The translations under genes and the position numbers were made by a program. A DNA stretch of 64,000 bases from Otatea glauca. Its lineage: Eukaryota; Streptophyta; Magnoliopsida; Poales; Poaceae. How positions within the stretch are numbered: position 1 is the first letter of the stretch; the number at the start of each line of letters is the position of its first letter. The DNA is taken from assembly GCA_036346275.1 (NCBI GenBank), contig CM070721.1, forward strand, positions 5,840,452 to 5,904,451, given 5' to 3'. Under the pieces are notes generated by a model. The model saw nothing but the letters and a program-made list of their open reading frames with translations. It was not told the DNA's origin and did no database searches. Below, in pieces: positions 46,031 to 58,380 of the stretch.

Positions 46031-46439
46031 CGGTGGTTGCGTAGAACCTTAGCAATGGTGATGCAGTGCGATCCTCATGGGCGCGGGAGTGCTGCGGCAG
46101 TTGCTCTCGGCAAATGGGGAATCGGATGGGGAAGCCTAATCCCAGGAACCTCTCTCCAATCCTCAAAAATGGGGAATGAGATAGCAAATCTGTTGGAGGC
46201 TACACAGTGCTGCTGGTTACTCAAATTTTAGGTTGAGGAACGAAATAGTGAAGCTTTTGGAGTTGCTCTAAGATCCCATTGGATCTCTTCAGCTTGACGG
46301 AGCTGGTCTCTATGAGTTCTGGCATTGATGTCTAAGACCGTGAAACTGCTTGTTCTAGGAAATGCTAGAATTATCCTGTTGTAGGAGTAGGAATGTGCCA
46401 TATTAGGTTGGAATGAGTACTATGCTAGTTGTTATAGTT

Positions 46440-46920
46440 ACTAGAAACCTATCGCGGAGTGCCACACTGCAGGCGCCGTTCTTCATGCGAGCAAATCGAG
46501 AAAACGCTCGATCGACGCTCCACACACGAGCGAATCGAGAAAACGCGCGAAAAGGACCTAAAAAAGATTTTGTGTTTTCCGCAAAAGGGCTTAAACGTAA
46601 TGCTAGAAAAACGCAACAAGGATCTAAATGCGATGTATATTTTTTTCAAAAAAAAAAGGGACCCGAAAGTTTTTTTCCCGAAAAGGACCTAATCGTAATT
46701 CCGTTTTTTGGTAAAAGGACCCGAGCGCAAGCCTTAAAAACGCATAAAGGACCTATACGTAATATATAGTCTTTTTTCGAAAAAAGGACTTAACTGTAAT
46801 TTTTTCCGAAAAAAGGACCTATATGTAATTTTTTTCTAGAAAAGGACCCAGATGTAATTATTTTTTGGCCGGCTCGGCTCGAGCCGTGAGCCGAGCCGGC
46901 TCGCTCCAACCGCTCAAATC
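46440..46920 (+). repeat. Array of ~32-bp AGGACCTAAACGTAAT units, copy 3
   Basis: It has the same unit, unit order and flanks as the array at 36.4-37.0 kb: GAGCAAATCGAGAAAACGC on the left and GGCTCGGCTCGAGCCG on the right. About nine units run from 46550 to 46865. Confidence 0.85.
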
Positions 46921-48698
46921 AACGTCATGGCCGGAAATCTTCAGGCTTTAGGAAAGGTTTGATTACTCTTGATTTTTATAAGGTGCCCACACATTTCAAT
47001 ATTCAAACTTTGCAAACTTTGACCAACAATTAGTGCAACAGTACATAGGTTATATGATACAAAAGTGATACCATTAGATTCGTATTTGAAAGCACTTTCT
47101 CATGGTTATGATTTTGTAGTTACAAATAAAGTGTGCAAAAGAAATTAACAGTAAAAGTTCAACTTTAGAGATTGCACCAAGACAAACCACGCCGTATAAA
47201 AACAACGGAGTAAGTACTAAGCAGCTTGTTACTGCATTATAATGAATTTCCGCAGAATATGTTAGTGTTTGCTATAGTAGGTATAAAACCGAGGTTTCCA
47301 TGCCTAATATGGATTCGTGTACGTGTATGGTAAAAAAATAAACGGTGTTCCGAGAAGCTTATGCATCATGTATACTTCTTACTACAGTAGGTATGCTTCA
47401 TTCCCAGTTCAGCTACTTCTTACATATGCAGTGCATATACTTTGGTATTTCAGATCTTTTTATTTGTACTGCATAGATTCAGTGGCAGCGTCCATACGTG
47501 TTTGAGCAATGAACATAATGAAAACATCTAGCAGAAACTTGTGGTATCCATGTAGATAACATTATAACAATTAAATCGTACCACTGCATTATTTCACCCT
47601 ATTGAACTTTAGTGAACATAACATTTTTTTTATTCAAAGGGTATAGGGGAGGACCCTCTGAAATTTATATATTGAAATAATAAATAGAAATTGTACAAAG
47701 AAAGAGCTTACAAGAAACATAACAGAAAATTTGTTTATTAATGTTTAGTTTTTTAAACAGCTTTTAATATTTAAACTTGACTCAACCTGATTCAGCAACA
47801 TCGTAGTTTTTTCTATTTTACCCCCTTATTATCAATCCCAAAAAAATGTTATCACTTTTTGAGTGACCAAAGGACTCTTAATACGATTATAAGTCACTTA
47901 TCATTTTTTTTTCTTTTGAGCAATAACGACTTGAGTGGTTCAATACCCCCCAGAAGTTGCTGTTCTCTCCAAAATGGGAACACGGTGATTACCAAACCTT
48001 TTTAGTCCCCTTGCAATTGAGATTGTAAATTTGATTTACAACCTCATTGGGCAATTATTACTGTAATTGTTGTCAAGGAACATGTGCATTGACAGTTCAT
48101 CTTGCTGAATGCCATGGAACTGTAATATTTTTATTTGACAAGAATGGACCTCTGCAATATTGCTCACTGCTGATATTTTTCCCTGGTAGATTAGTGGAAT
48201 TAGTTGTCTAAGATTACAACTGGTGTTCTTGCAAGTCTAGTTTTGTTGAAAAACTCTGCACAGGAAAATCCAAGTGAATGGTTGAAAAACTCTGTACAGG
48301 AAAAGGTACCGCACGACGTGAAGAGGAAAACAACAGCAGGGATGTACAGTTCGGTTTGTGGTCAGGATCTTTAGGTCTAGTTTTGTTTTTCAACCATTCG
48401 ATGGTAAGTTTGCAACCAACGAAGTTGTCTAAGATTTTATGGGAATGTTGCACGCATGTTTATTTGTTCATCAATCAAACTCATTTTCCCTATATTTGGT
48501 CTTGTATTGAATAGTTATGGGATAATTTATACTATGCTACTTCATTTGTTATCGGTTGTCTCAATGACATATGGCCTCTGAACCCATATGTTGTTGAGAC
48601 AACGAGTGATATTTTTTGAAGTGGTAATCTTTTGATTGGTATAGTATGAATTATCCCAACTTAAATATAGTAAGAGTGTAGCATGCCACACTTGTGAC
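46921..48698. other. Intergenic, no gene; holds a 26-bp copy of prenyltransferase coding sequence
   Basis: Positions 48213-48238 are identical to 39480-39505, codons of the cis-prenyltransferase (TTGVLAS). The surrounding sequence does not match the gene. A GTTGAAAAACTCTG repeat follows at 48245 and 48281. The rest has no recognised feature. Confidence 0.6.
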
Positions 48699-49730
48699 TA
48701 GGGATGAAAACGGATCGGATACGGACGGATAGTAACTCTACCATATTTGTTTTCATATTTTTTCTCGGATACGGTTACGGATACGGATAGTCCGGATACG
48801 AATACGAATACGGATAATGTCGAATACAGATACGGATCGAATTGGATACGGTTTCAAATATTTATCGAAACATGATAACCCCTTAGATTGTACATAAAAA
48901 ATCAACGAAAATACATAACTAGTTGATTTGATCAAAACATTATTGAAAATTGAACAAATATAAGCATTTTCATTCACTTAGACAATAGTTAAATACCATA
49001 TCGCAAACAAAATTGTATAAGACTTAGTTTATCACACACATAAGATAAGTTTATCATACACGCAGATCAAAACACAAATTAAAGATAATCCTTGCTCAGA
49101 GATGCAAATGGAAGTAAACACGTAACACACTAAAAGTTTGATAATACTTAGATATCATGTCTCTAGAAAAAGTATATAACACTTATATGTAATGAACCAA
49201 GATTTACATTCTTTGTTGAATTATGTTCAAAATAATAAATTATGTATTTATGAGTTTTTATGCTTTTTTATCTACTTATTTAAAATATTTTCCTATTAAA
49301 AATAGGAGGTTTCGAATTTTTGAGAAAATTTAAAATCTAATAAAATCTTAAAAATAAAATTTTAAATGTTATATTATTTCGGTAACTTTGTCAAAAAAAT
49401 TCATAATTTTTGAAGTTGGTTTGCTAATTTTAATAATTGAAACTTGCTTTATGGATTAATTAAATTGGAAATAATTCTGAAATTAAGAAACCTTTTTAGA
49501 CCGAAATAGTAGTTTTGGCCCAGCCCACATGTATATCCGGATATCCGACCCATCAATATCCGGATTATCCGAATCCGTATCCGTTTTCGACGGATAGTGA
49601 GCTACCGAATCCGAATCCGTATCCGACAAAAAAATATCTGTATCCGTATCCGATCCGATACTATCCGACAGAATCCGTATCCGAAAATATCCGAATCGAT
49701 CGGAAACTATCCGATCCGTTTTCATCCCTA
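48699..49730 (-). mobile_element. Non-autonomous hAT element, 1032 bp, with 8-bp TSD
   Basis: The perfect duplication CTTGTGAC lies at 48691-48698 and 49731-49738. The ends TAGGGATGAAAACGGATCGG are inverted. It is a close copy of the element at 24419-25484 in the opposite orientation, including the AT-rich centre (compare 25190-25300 with 48885-48985). Confidence 0.92.
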
Positions 49731-49738
49731 CTTGTGAC

Positions 49739-50638
49739 CGAGAATTGGCCACCACAACTTAAGCAATTGGTGGCGATAAATGAGTATCTGATAGGTGGGT
49801 CATGTGGCTAAGAAAGAGTGTCACGCAACAACTCACAACTGTGAGTATGTGACAATTAACTAAACACATGTCACGAAAAGTCAAACTCGGCTAACTCGAG
49901 TTGCAAAATGCGAAAAATGAAACAAAACATTCGACATCTTTTACTGTTGATGTTTTGTATGTGGTTTGAACGGGAATTTTTCAGACCTCCATCCAGAATT
50001 TGAAAACGTTCACTTGGATTTTTGGTTGTCAATTGTGATATTTGGAAACTGGATTTTTCGAACTTTCAACCGCAAAATTCCAACTCGGCTCACACGTCTC
50101 TTAATCTGACTGTCCAGATTATTTCTGAGGTGAATTGGACAATAAATGTGGACATCCTGTCTTGTTTGCAGTATATGATTTTTTTTTCTTGATTCCCATG
50201 GAATTGAGTTATTTCCTGCAAAAATTCTGACGTTCCATACAGGGCGTAAGCGTTCAGTGCTTCCCTAATTTGCAACTATCTACCGATTGCTTTAAGATTT
50301 GTAAAATTTTAGTTTTAAGAGAGTAAAGAAGCACTATTCCGAATATGATTTTTTTTTCATTATATATTTTGCTCGAGATTTATTTTATCGAACTATTTAG
50401 CTGGAGATTTTTAGAATTTGAGATAAATTCAAACCTAACATTGAAGGTGTTTTACAGTTTCTCCTGTAGAATCTAATCTCGCTTCCATCGCTAAACCAAA
50501 ATAAAACCCGACGCACGAGGCTTTCTCTCTTCTTGCATCACAAGTAGATCGCTCGTTAACCTCACCCGGGTCACCTCCCCACTTCCCCCAAATCCCCAAT
50601 CTGACAAAGCAAGTCCCCAATCTCTCGCCGCCGCCGCG
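49739..50638. other. Upstream region of PAC1
   Basis: No gene is recognised. The CT-rich leader AATCTCTCGCCGCCGCCGCG immediately precedes the PAC1 start codon. No clear TATA box is seen within 150 bp. Confidence 0.5.
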
Positions 50639-51391
50639 ATGTCTCGCCGCTACGACAGCCGCACGACGATCTTCTCGCCGGAGGGCCGGCTGTACCAGGT
50701 GGAGTACGCGATGGAGGCGATCGGCAACGCCGGCTCGGCCCTCGGCGTCCTGGCGGCCGACGGCGTAGTCCTCGTCGGCGAGAAGAAGGTCACCTCCAAG
50801 CTCCTCCAGACCTCCCGCTCAGCCGAGAAGATGTACAAGGTCGACTCCCACCTCGCCTGCGCCGTCGCCGGGATCATGTCCGACGCCAACATCCTCATCA
50901 ACACCGCCCGCCTCCACGCCCAGCGCTACGCCCTCGCCTACCAGGAGCCCATCCCCGTCGAGCAGCTCGTCCAGTCCCTCTGCGACACCAAGCAGGGATA
51001 CACCCAGTTCGGCGGCCTCCGCCCCTTCGGCGTCTCCTTCCTCTTCGCCGGGTGGGACAAGAACCACGGATTCCAGCTCTACATGAGCGATCCCTCCGGG
51101 AACTACGGTGGTTGGAAGGCCGCCGCCGTTGGAGCCAACAGCCAGGCCGCTCAATCCATGCTCAAGCAGGACTACCGCGATGGCATGACCCGTGAGGAAG
51201 CCGTCGCCCTGGCGCTCAAGGTCCTGAGCAAGACCATGGACTCGACCAGTCTGACCGCCGAGAAGCTGGAGCTCGCTGAGGTGTTCCTGCAGCCTGGCAC
51301 CGGGGAGGTGCAGTACCAGGTGTGCTCCCCTGAGGCGCTTGGGAAGCTGCTCGCCAAGTCCGGGCTCACGCAGCCAGTGCCTGAGGCGTGA
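50639..51391 (+). CDS. PAC1: 20S proteasome subunit alpha type-4 (PAC1)
   Basis: It encodes 250 residues in a single uninterrupted exon. Alpha-4 is one of seven subunits in the outer rings of the 20S core, which gate entry of substrates and dock the 19S regulator. It has no peptidase activity. The N-terminal alpha-type signature TTIFSPEGRLYQVEYAMEA (residues 9-27) is intact. Downstream landmarks are GVVLVGEKK, ACAVAGIMSDANILI, GYTQFGGLRPFGVSFLFAGW and the C-terminal helix region. The length equals that of plant alpha-4 proteins. The start is supported by the MSRRYDSRTT beginning typical of this subunit. The high-GC coding region is framed by AT-rich flanks. Confidence 0.97.
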   Translation: MSRRYDSRTTIFSPEGRLYQVEYAMEAIGNAGSALGVLAADGVVLVGEKKVTSKLLQTSRSAEKMYKVDSHLACAVAGIMSDANILINTARLHAQRYALAYQEPIPVEQLVQSLCDTKQGYTQFGGLRPFGVSFLFAGWDKNHGFQLYMSDPSGNYGGWKAAAVGANSQAAQSMLKQDYRDGMTREEAVALALKVLSKTMDSTSLTAEKLELAEVFLQPGTGEVQYQVCSPEALGKLLAKSGLTQPVPEA

Positions 51392-54300
51392 TGTGCTGGT
51401 TTGCTGTGGCTTGTGATGCCTACTTTCTCTTAAGTGGCTTAATCAGTTATGCTTCTGTTGTCTAAACTAAACTATTCAACAATTATGTGTTTTAATTTTA
51501 TGTCGAACGTACGTGATCGGTTAATGCTTTATCTATAACAGTGGATTGTCTTGAATTTGTTTGAACTTGTGATTTTTGTTTACCATGCTTAATTTCTTTT
51601 AATATTAGGGATTACGGGAATCAAGGGCACAGGGAAAACTAAGTAGAGATCTATGTATATTACCATGAGAAATTAAGCAATCAGGATAAAATGAAGTTGA
51701 GATCTATGTATGTTACCTACTTACCATGACAAACTAAGCAATCGGGATAAAATTAAGTTTAGATATATGTATGCTACCATTATAAATTAAGCAATCAGGA
51801 TAGTATTACTGTTGCCATCAACTGTGCTTAGTAAACCAGCCCTAATGGTAGGTAGTTCTTGTGTTTGGAATTACATATAAGACTTATGAATATGACGTCC
51901 AGCATCTTGGATTTTTTTTAATAGTTCAATCCTCTATGTTATTTACCCAGGGAAAGGTTAGTAATGTGTGGGGAACATGGTTTAAGATTGTAGACTTGCA
52001 TCTTAGTTGGTACATGATGTCTTGTTGCTTACGATGATGTTGGCAAAAATGATCGGTTAAGAACAAAAGATGGAAAGATGAAAGGCACTATTTAGGAATC
52101 TTATGCCTTCTTTCTCTCTGGTAGACATTCCCCGCAATAAGATTGGAATCTTTGGGCGATATATGCACTTGACGGCATGCTTTGGATGATTTAATCAGTA
52201 TTAGTATTTCAGTGCATGACCAAAACTTTGTAAGGCTCCTCTTATCTGGAATTTTGTTAATCATCTTGCCTGGAATTTTATTGATGGTTCATAATTTCAT
52301 ATGTACTGGCCAAGTGGATTAGTTGGTTGGGTTCTATTTAGTAACTTAATGAGCATAGCATGCTGCTCTGTAGTCTTGACTATGGTGCATTCCTGCTAGT
52401 GCTAATAATTTTATCTGACTAAGTTATTTCTGTTGGACTTTACTGGATGCTGAATCTTGATGTGATATTGGGCGCAGTAAATTTAGACAAGCATTCTGTG
52501 GGTTCTATGCCAACAGAAGAATTGTACATCTAGCTATGATTATAAATTTATGTTGGTTATCTCCTTTCTAAATTAAACCTTGGGCAGCTCAATGCTGGCT
52601 GCGAGCCTGGGCATTACTAGTTATCTCGGAAGCGGTATGCCTCTTTTGGGGATGTAGCTTTCGAAATGCCTAAAATCCTCTTTCTGACATCACATGAGGG
52701 GTTGGGTATATCCCCATACTTCATAGATCTACCTGATCAAAATAGCATGTTATTAAAAGATAACATATCACGGAGTGGAGAACAAAATTTGCATTTTCTG
52801 GGGCATATAAAGGGTGTGGTGTCACCTATGATCATCCTGTGAATTGGCTGGAGATAATATTTTGTGATGTTGTGGAACTGATACCTTATTTTGGTTGACT
52901 ATAGATATGCTGGTTGTTTGCCCGAACATGATGCAGGTTCTTATGGTTTGCTTTTCAGGGAGGGCCAAATTGACTCTCCTCCACTAACTAGGATTTTCTT
53001 GGCCACTAGCAAGGCTAGTCAAAGGAACTAAACATGGCCTTAATGTTATCGGGTTTTGCTCACTGTATGACAAATTGTCCTCTTTTTTTGGGTGATACCA
53101 TGGAACCCTGCTGTGTTGTTCGGGCGTCCTTCATATAAGACTTGTTAGTCTCAATAGGAATTGCTTTGTGTTGTGGCTGCAAGCCTGCAACAAGTATGTG
53201 TCCAGTTTGAGTTATTTTACTGTTGCTGACGAGCAGCGAGTTTTGTCATCAGTCACCACCAAGGTCTGAAGTATTGAAAGGTTATGGCTCTATACTGTGG
53301 TTATGATTTGTGAGATGATTTGGGAGGATGATTCTCCGACCTGGTTGTCTTCCATGGCGTTTTCGTTATTGCTTATTAGTCGCATGCTAATTGTGACAAC
53401 GAGCTGTGTCGCTGACGCGTCCTATCACCGTGTCAACCTCTTGAAATTGAATTATCAGAAGTTTTGGCTTTTGACCATCCATGGGTTCCCAACAAACTTG
53501 ATAGATGTGAGATGTCTAATTGGAACCCTTCTATGCTCCAGTTTCTGAATCTTATGTCTGTGTTATCTTGGTGGTCAGCTCAACAACATCGTCATGCCAT
53601 GTGCTTTTAATCTGTTATTATTAAACCGGGACTTGTAGTGTTTGTCTCCAACCGCAATTAAACTGCTGAGACATCTATCCAGTATCCATGTGGATAATCT
53701 TGGTGCGGATTAGAAGAAATTTCTTCAAGAAATTGCTTCATCTTGTGTAGCAGTGGCAGTTTCCAATGTCCGCTCCCAGTGTCATCCACTCGGAAGCGCC
53801 GTAATTTTGTCACAGAACAAAGCAGAAGCGGCAGGCATTGCTCCACGAATAGCAGCGGCGGCGCCGCCGCAGAGAAACCGCTTCCACCCGCGGCAGGCGG
53901 CAGCCGCGGCGACGACGGCAGCGCCGCGTGCTGCCATGCCACCGGTCACCGGCACGCGCTTGGCACTCGGCGCGCGACATTTTCCAGCGCCGTCTACTCC
54001 AAACGCCAACGATGTTGCTAGCTAAGCGAAAAGCAACATTGCGCCGTCCGCCGCCGAGAGGCGAGAACCGCTTCCGCTCCACCGCAGCGCACCCGCAACC
54101 CACCGTGCGCACGGCGTACTCACCGTCTATGAAATCGTCACTTTTCTAACCCTTGACAAACCTTTTCTTTTTCTTTTCTTTTTTTACAAATTTAGCCTTC
54201 TTCTGAACTGTTAGTACCAGAATTTGGTAAGATATGATCAATTTGTTAGGCTAAGGATAAAAATAGGTATTTCTGACTGATATCGGTTAAAAAGGGAAAA

Positions 54301-54402
54301 GTTAAATTAAAGATAGAATCATGACCGATGTTGATTCGAAGATGAAATTTTATCCGTACAAAGGTTGAAACGAATCACGGTTGGCAACGTATTGGAGAAG
54401 AG
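51392..54402. other. Intergenic, no gene recognised
   Basis: PAC1 3'UTR lies first. An AGATCTATGTATxTTACC phrase with AAxTAAGCAATC recurs three times at 51645-51795, a loose ~65-bp direct repeat. A GC-rich stretch at 53800-54100 gives overlapping Ala/Pro/Arg-rich frames on both strands with no domain. Confidence 0.45.
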
Positions 54403-54411
54403 TACGATCGG

Positions 54412-54690
54412 CGTTTTTTTTTAAATAATGTATTTTATAAATCGAATTACGATATTAATACGGAGATTTTTTTTTCCAAAAATAATACTCAATCGCCGAA
54501 TCGCATGACGACATCTGTGTAATCGCCATACCGTTGGGCGACAAACGGGTATTCGGCCGGCGGTTGGGCGACAAATGGGTAATCGCCGAACCGTGTGGCG
54601 ACATAAAGTTGCCGCCGAACCGTATGGCAACACGTGTAGTAATCGCCGACTCGTGTGGCGACATGAAGACATCGCCAAGCGGTGTGGCGG
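54412..54690 (+). repeat. Left terminal inverted repeat with TCGCC/GGCGAC hairpins
   Basis: The outer ~190 bp match the right end. A tandem series of TCGCCGAACCGTGTGGCGAC-like hairpins, about 33 bp apart, continues inward to 54690 but diverges from the other end in unit order. Confidence 0.9.
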
Positions 54691-54934
54691 CAGATCGGCA
54701 AGAAAGCGACCTCGGGCGCGGGGGTAAGCCGAGGAAAGAGAGAGAGCGGAGAGTCGCCGCGAGCGGAGGAGGCCGCGAGAGAGAGGGGGGAGGCAGCCGG
54801 AGAGGAGGGAGGAGCAAGGCGCCGGGAGCTCGCGAGGGAAGGCGTCCGGGAGCTCGGGAGTGAGAGACTCGGGAGAAAAAAAAGAGGAAGAAGAGAAAAT
54901 AAAAAAGGTAAAATCGAAATTTTGTGTTTTGTTT

Positions 54935-55285
54935 AGTTACGTGAAAAATATTGTAGGTTAATGTTGTATTTAAATATTAGGGTTGATATTAGATTTAGTT
55001 TAATCGGTTTTTCTTTTGTAGACTCGCGATATTAGATATGAACTCTAATATTGTAGTATTTGTAGTCGATAGTTAATTAGCGTTGTTGTAGTTAAATTGT
55101 TGATATTACTTATTTTAGTTGCGTAGTAAAATATTGTAGGTTAATGTTGTATGAAAATATTAGGGTTGATATTAGATTTAATTTAATCGGTTCTTCTTTT
55201 GTAGACTCGCGGTATTAGATATGAACTATAATATTGTAGTATTTGTAGTGCGATAGTTAATTAGCGTAGTTCAATTTAAATTATT
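54935..55285 (+). repeat. 183-bp tandem duplication upstream of the transposase
   Basis: ATATTGTAGGTTAATGTTGT begins at 54948 and 55131. The copies include GGTTTTTCTTTTGTAGACTC and TATTAGATATGAACT. It lies between the terminal repeat and the first coding sequence, so it may hold duplicated leader or promoter sequence. Confidence 0.85.
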
Positions 55286-55329
55286 CATATTACATTTTGG
55301 TAGTCATCCAAAAATTTATTTTGTCTATA

Positions 55330-58062
55330 TCGTCGCAGTAATATCAGATCCAGTTAAATTTAGGGTATATTATGGCGATGGTGAAATAAAAAGTACGCAG
55401 AATGGTATTGATTTAAGCAACTTTTCGGTGACCATGGTTGAGCACTCTATCCCCGAGAGTGTTAGCATTCGTGATATGAAACTTTGGTTAACCCAATATT
55501 TTTCTTTGGATCCAAGTGTTTATTCTGTTACCATCCAAATTTTATTCACACGAAGCAATGGTGACTCAGCTATTTGGGAGTTGAAGAAAGTAGATCGGAC
55601 ATACCTGTGGCAGAAATGGTTAAGGTGGTGCAAGGGATCTCGTCTTGACTGTGTGATGTTTGGTGCGAGCTTGCCCTAGAGAAGAGGTGAATATTAGTGA
55701 TATGAGCGAGAGCGATCACATCGGCTAGAGTGAACAAGTTCGTGAAGTGGTGCCGATTGAGGTAGCAGAGGGGATGATAATAGGGATACAACAAATGCCA
55801 AGGTCGGTGATGAAGGGAGGAGATCGAGCAACTTGTTGATCATTTGGAGTTAGTTGACCGTATGGCGTAAGATGAAGTCAATTGTTGGAATGTGATGATG
55901 GCATCGCGAAGATGAGGAAGAGGAAGATGATGGTGATGATGTTGAAATGCATGATAGTATTGGGGAAGCGAATGTACCCATCCCTGATGAATGGAACAAG
56001 CAAAATAATTCTGGTATGAGAGTTTCATGGGGCCATGAGTCGCGTTGGGAGTATGGTACCAATTCCATTCGGCTGAATCAAATATTTCCGAACAATTCTG
56101 AATTGAAATTGGCAGTGAGGCTTTGGGCATTATCGCAGCAGAGAGAGTTCCGGGTTGTCTTGTCCAGGCCAGATAGGTACACAGTGAAGTGCAGAACAGA
56201 TGGATGTGAATTTCGAGTTCATGCATACAAGCCGAAATGCGAGACGTATTGGATTGCATCACGAGTAGAGGAGCACACATGCAGATTAGAAAATGTTCTG
56301 GTGAAACACCGCAACCTGAATGCAGCTTTAATTGCTAGCGTAATGTTCAATGAAATCATTGAGAAACGGGACATTGAGTGTTCGTATATTCAGAAAGCAA
56401 TCTTAAGAACATTTAAGTACCAGATAAGTTACTCGATGGCCTGGCGTGCGAAGCAAAAAGCATTAGAGAAGAGGTTTGGCACATATGAGGCTTCATATTG
56501 CAACCTACCTCTTGTGCTTGATGTCTTGAAGCAAACAAACCCTGGCACATACACCGCTTTCGACGAAAGTGTAGAAGATGGCAACGGGATTTGCACGTTT
56601 CGTCGTGCGTTTTTTTCGTTGGGTCCTTGCATTGCGTCATTCAGGTACTGCCGTCCATTGCTTTGTGTTGATGGTACATTTTTGACTGAAAAATACAAGG
56701 GACAGATTCTAACGGCCATTGCAGTTGATGCGAACAACCACATACTTCCATTGGCCTTTGCTTTTGTTGAGGGTGAGAACCGGGATAGCTGGCTGTGGTT
56801 TTTAGACATTTGAATTTTGGGGTAGTTGGTAATCGGCCCAACGTGTGCATCATTCATGATCGCCACAAAGGTATTCTTTCGCAATTAAGACTCTACAAGA
56901 GGACCACGATGAGCCATTCCCATGGCGTGACTTGCGAGCGGTGGTGCATGAGGCATTTGGGAGCAAATTTCTTGAGCGATTCAGAGTAAGAAATTGATGA
57001 ACCTCTTTAAGAGGTTGTGCAAGCGTAATCACCACGTAAGTTCAACGTGCTTTTCGCTGAGTTGGAGCAGCACACTAGTGCACATGTGGAAGAGATGAAG
57101 AAGCAACCACCTGCGCCGAATGATTGCCCACCCAAAAGGCTAGCACCACTTGGAGAGCTCGATCCTCCAAATACGAGGAGACGAACATCAAGGAACATAA
57201 AGTGTTTCTCAGATCGGATAGAGGCGAGCCTCGGAGAAGTGAGCACTGCTCCATGACACCGGTGGCGCCAGGTTAGTACAGTAAATTATGTTATTTACGA
57301 TGGTTTAACAAATCGACTTGGTAGACTAACCGATATGTGTTGATCAGGTTTGGTGTCATGACAACGAATATAGCCGAGGTTTACAATTGGGTCATAAGAG
57401 GGCTCCGTCCGCTACCACTAGTGGCCATCCTGGAAGGCATGTTGCACGGCATAGTTGCCTATTTTCAGAAAAGGCATGCGGAGGCTGTTCTTCATGCCAC
57501 GACAATGCAAACACCGTATTGTTACCGGATGATGGCCTACATGGAGGAACGAAGTACGAAAGCTCAGCAACATGTAGTGCGTAGCTTCGGAATTACTGAG
57601 TACCGATTTGAAGTGACTCTTCGGTGCAAAGGTGGATTGGGAACCAACACAGCTGTTATTACACATGAGGTAAATCTAGGCCAAGGGGCGGTGGATGGTG
57701 CGAATGCACCGCAACAAGCCAAAACTTCTCCACATCCCTTGTTCACATGTGATAGCCGCCAGGGGCGATTGGGATGAATACGCCGCAATCGTGTCCCCTT
57801 TCTACTTGAAGGATTATGTTGTCCATACCGGTCCGGGAGTTCCGTGGTTTCCGTACACATGGTGATTTCACCGTGATTAACAGAGATGAGCGCATCCGTC
57901 TCACGGATCCGACCTTACGGAGGTGTGCCAAGGCCACCGTCGTCCACGAGTAGGCGCATTCGCAACGACATGGATGAATCCGAAGTGGGTGGGTATGTTA
58001 GAAGATGTTCTGAGTGCGGTGAGTATGGCCACAAGGCAAATCAATGCCAGCAGCATGTGTGA
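55330..58062 (+). pseudogene. MURA-type Mutator transposase, decayed
   Basis: Pieces in order: an N-terminal segment (VYYGDGEIKSTQNGIDLSNF to VDRTYLWQKWLRWCKGSRLD, ending in a stop at 55677-55679); an acidic stretch at 55908-55945; the DNA-binding/FAR1-like region (LNQIFPNNSELKLAVRLWAL, YTVKCRTDGCEFRVHAYKP); and the MULE catalytic domain (CVDGTFLTEKYKGQILTAIA with the first Asp, then IIHDRHKGILSQLR with the second). TTNIAEVYNWVIRGLRPLP follows at 57360 on. A SWIM finger is split by a one-base shift near 57700 (CEC, then NKPKLLHIPCSHV). A C-terminal CCHC knuckle CSECGEYGHKANQC lies at 58006-58047. Stops at 55679, 56813 and about 56999, plus frame changes, break it. The start codon was not identified. 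Confidence 0.85.
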
Positions 58063-58184
58063 TTGGTGCAATCCATCAACTCGTCATAGTTATTTATGTA
58101 ATCTTATTTATATAATCTTATTCATGATTGTGGGATCTCATGTAATATTATTGAAGTTGGACGCTTATGCATTTCGATATATAT

Positions 58185-58322
58185 ATGCAGTGTTTGTTAT
58201 ATTTTTTCAAGCTTCATTATTTATGTTGTACGCTTCTTTCGTTTTATTTACATATGCAGTGTTTGTCATATTTTTTCAAGCTTCATTATTTATGTTGTAC
58301 GCTTCTTTCGTTTTATTTATAT
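58185..58322 (+). repeat. 69-bp tandem duplication between transposase and PMD genes
   Basis: ATGCAGTGTTTGT begins at 58185 and 58254. The copies differ by about two bases and hold ATTTTTTCAAGCTTCATTAT. Confidence 0.9.
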
Positions 58323-58380
58323 ATATGTCGTGTTTATTACATGTCTAGTATAATAAATATTTCATTAATTACTTGTAGGG

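Noticed and set aside
50819..51154. Minus-strand open frame inside PAC1
   Set aside because: It is a shadow of the high-GC PAC1 exon with no motif.
53743..54112. Several Ala/Arg/Pro-rich frames at 53.7-54.1 kb
   Set aside because: They overlap on both strands, are low complexity, and no domain or splice structure supports any of them.
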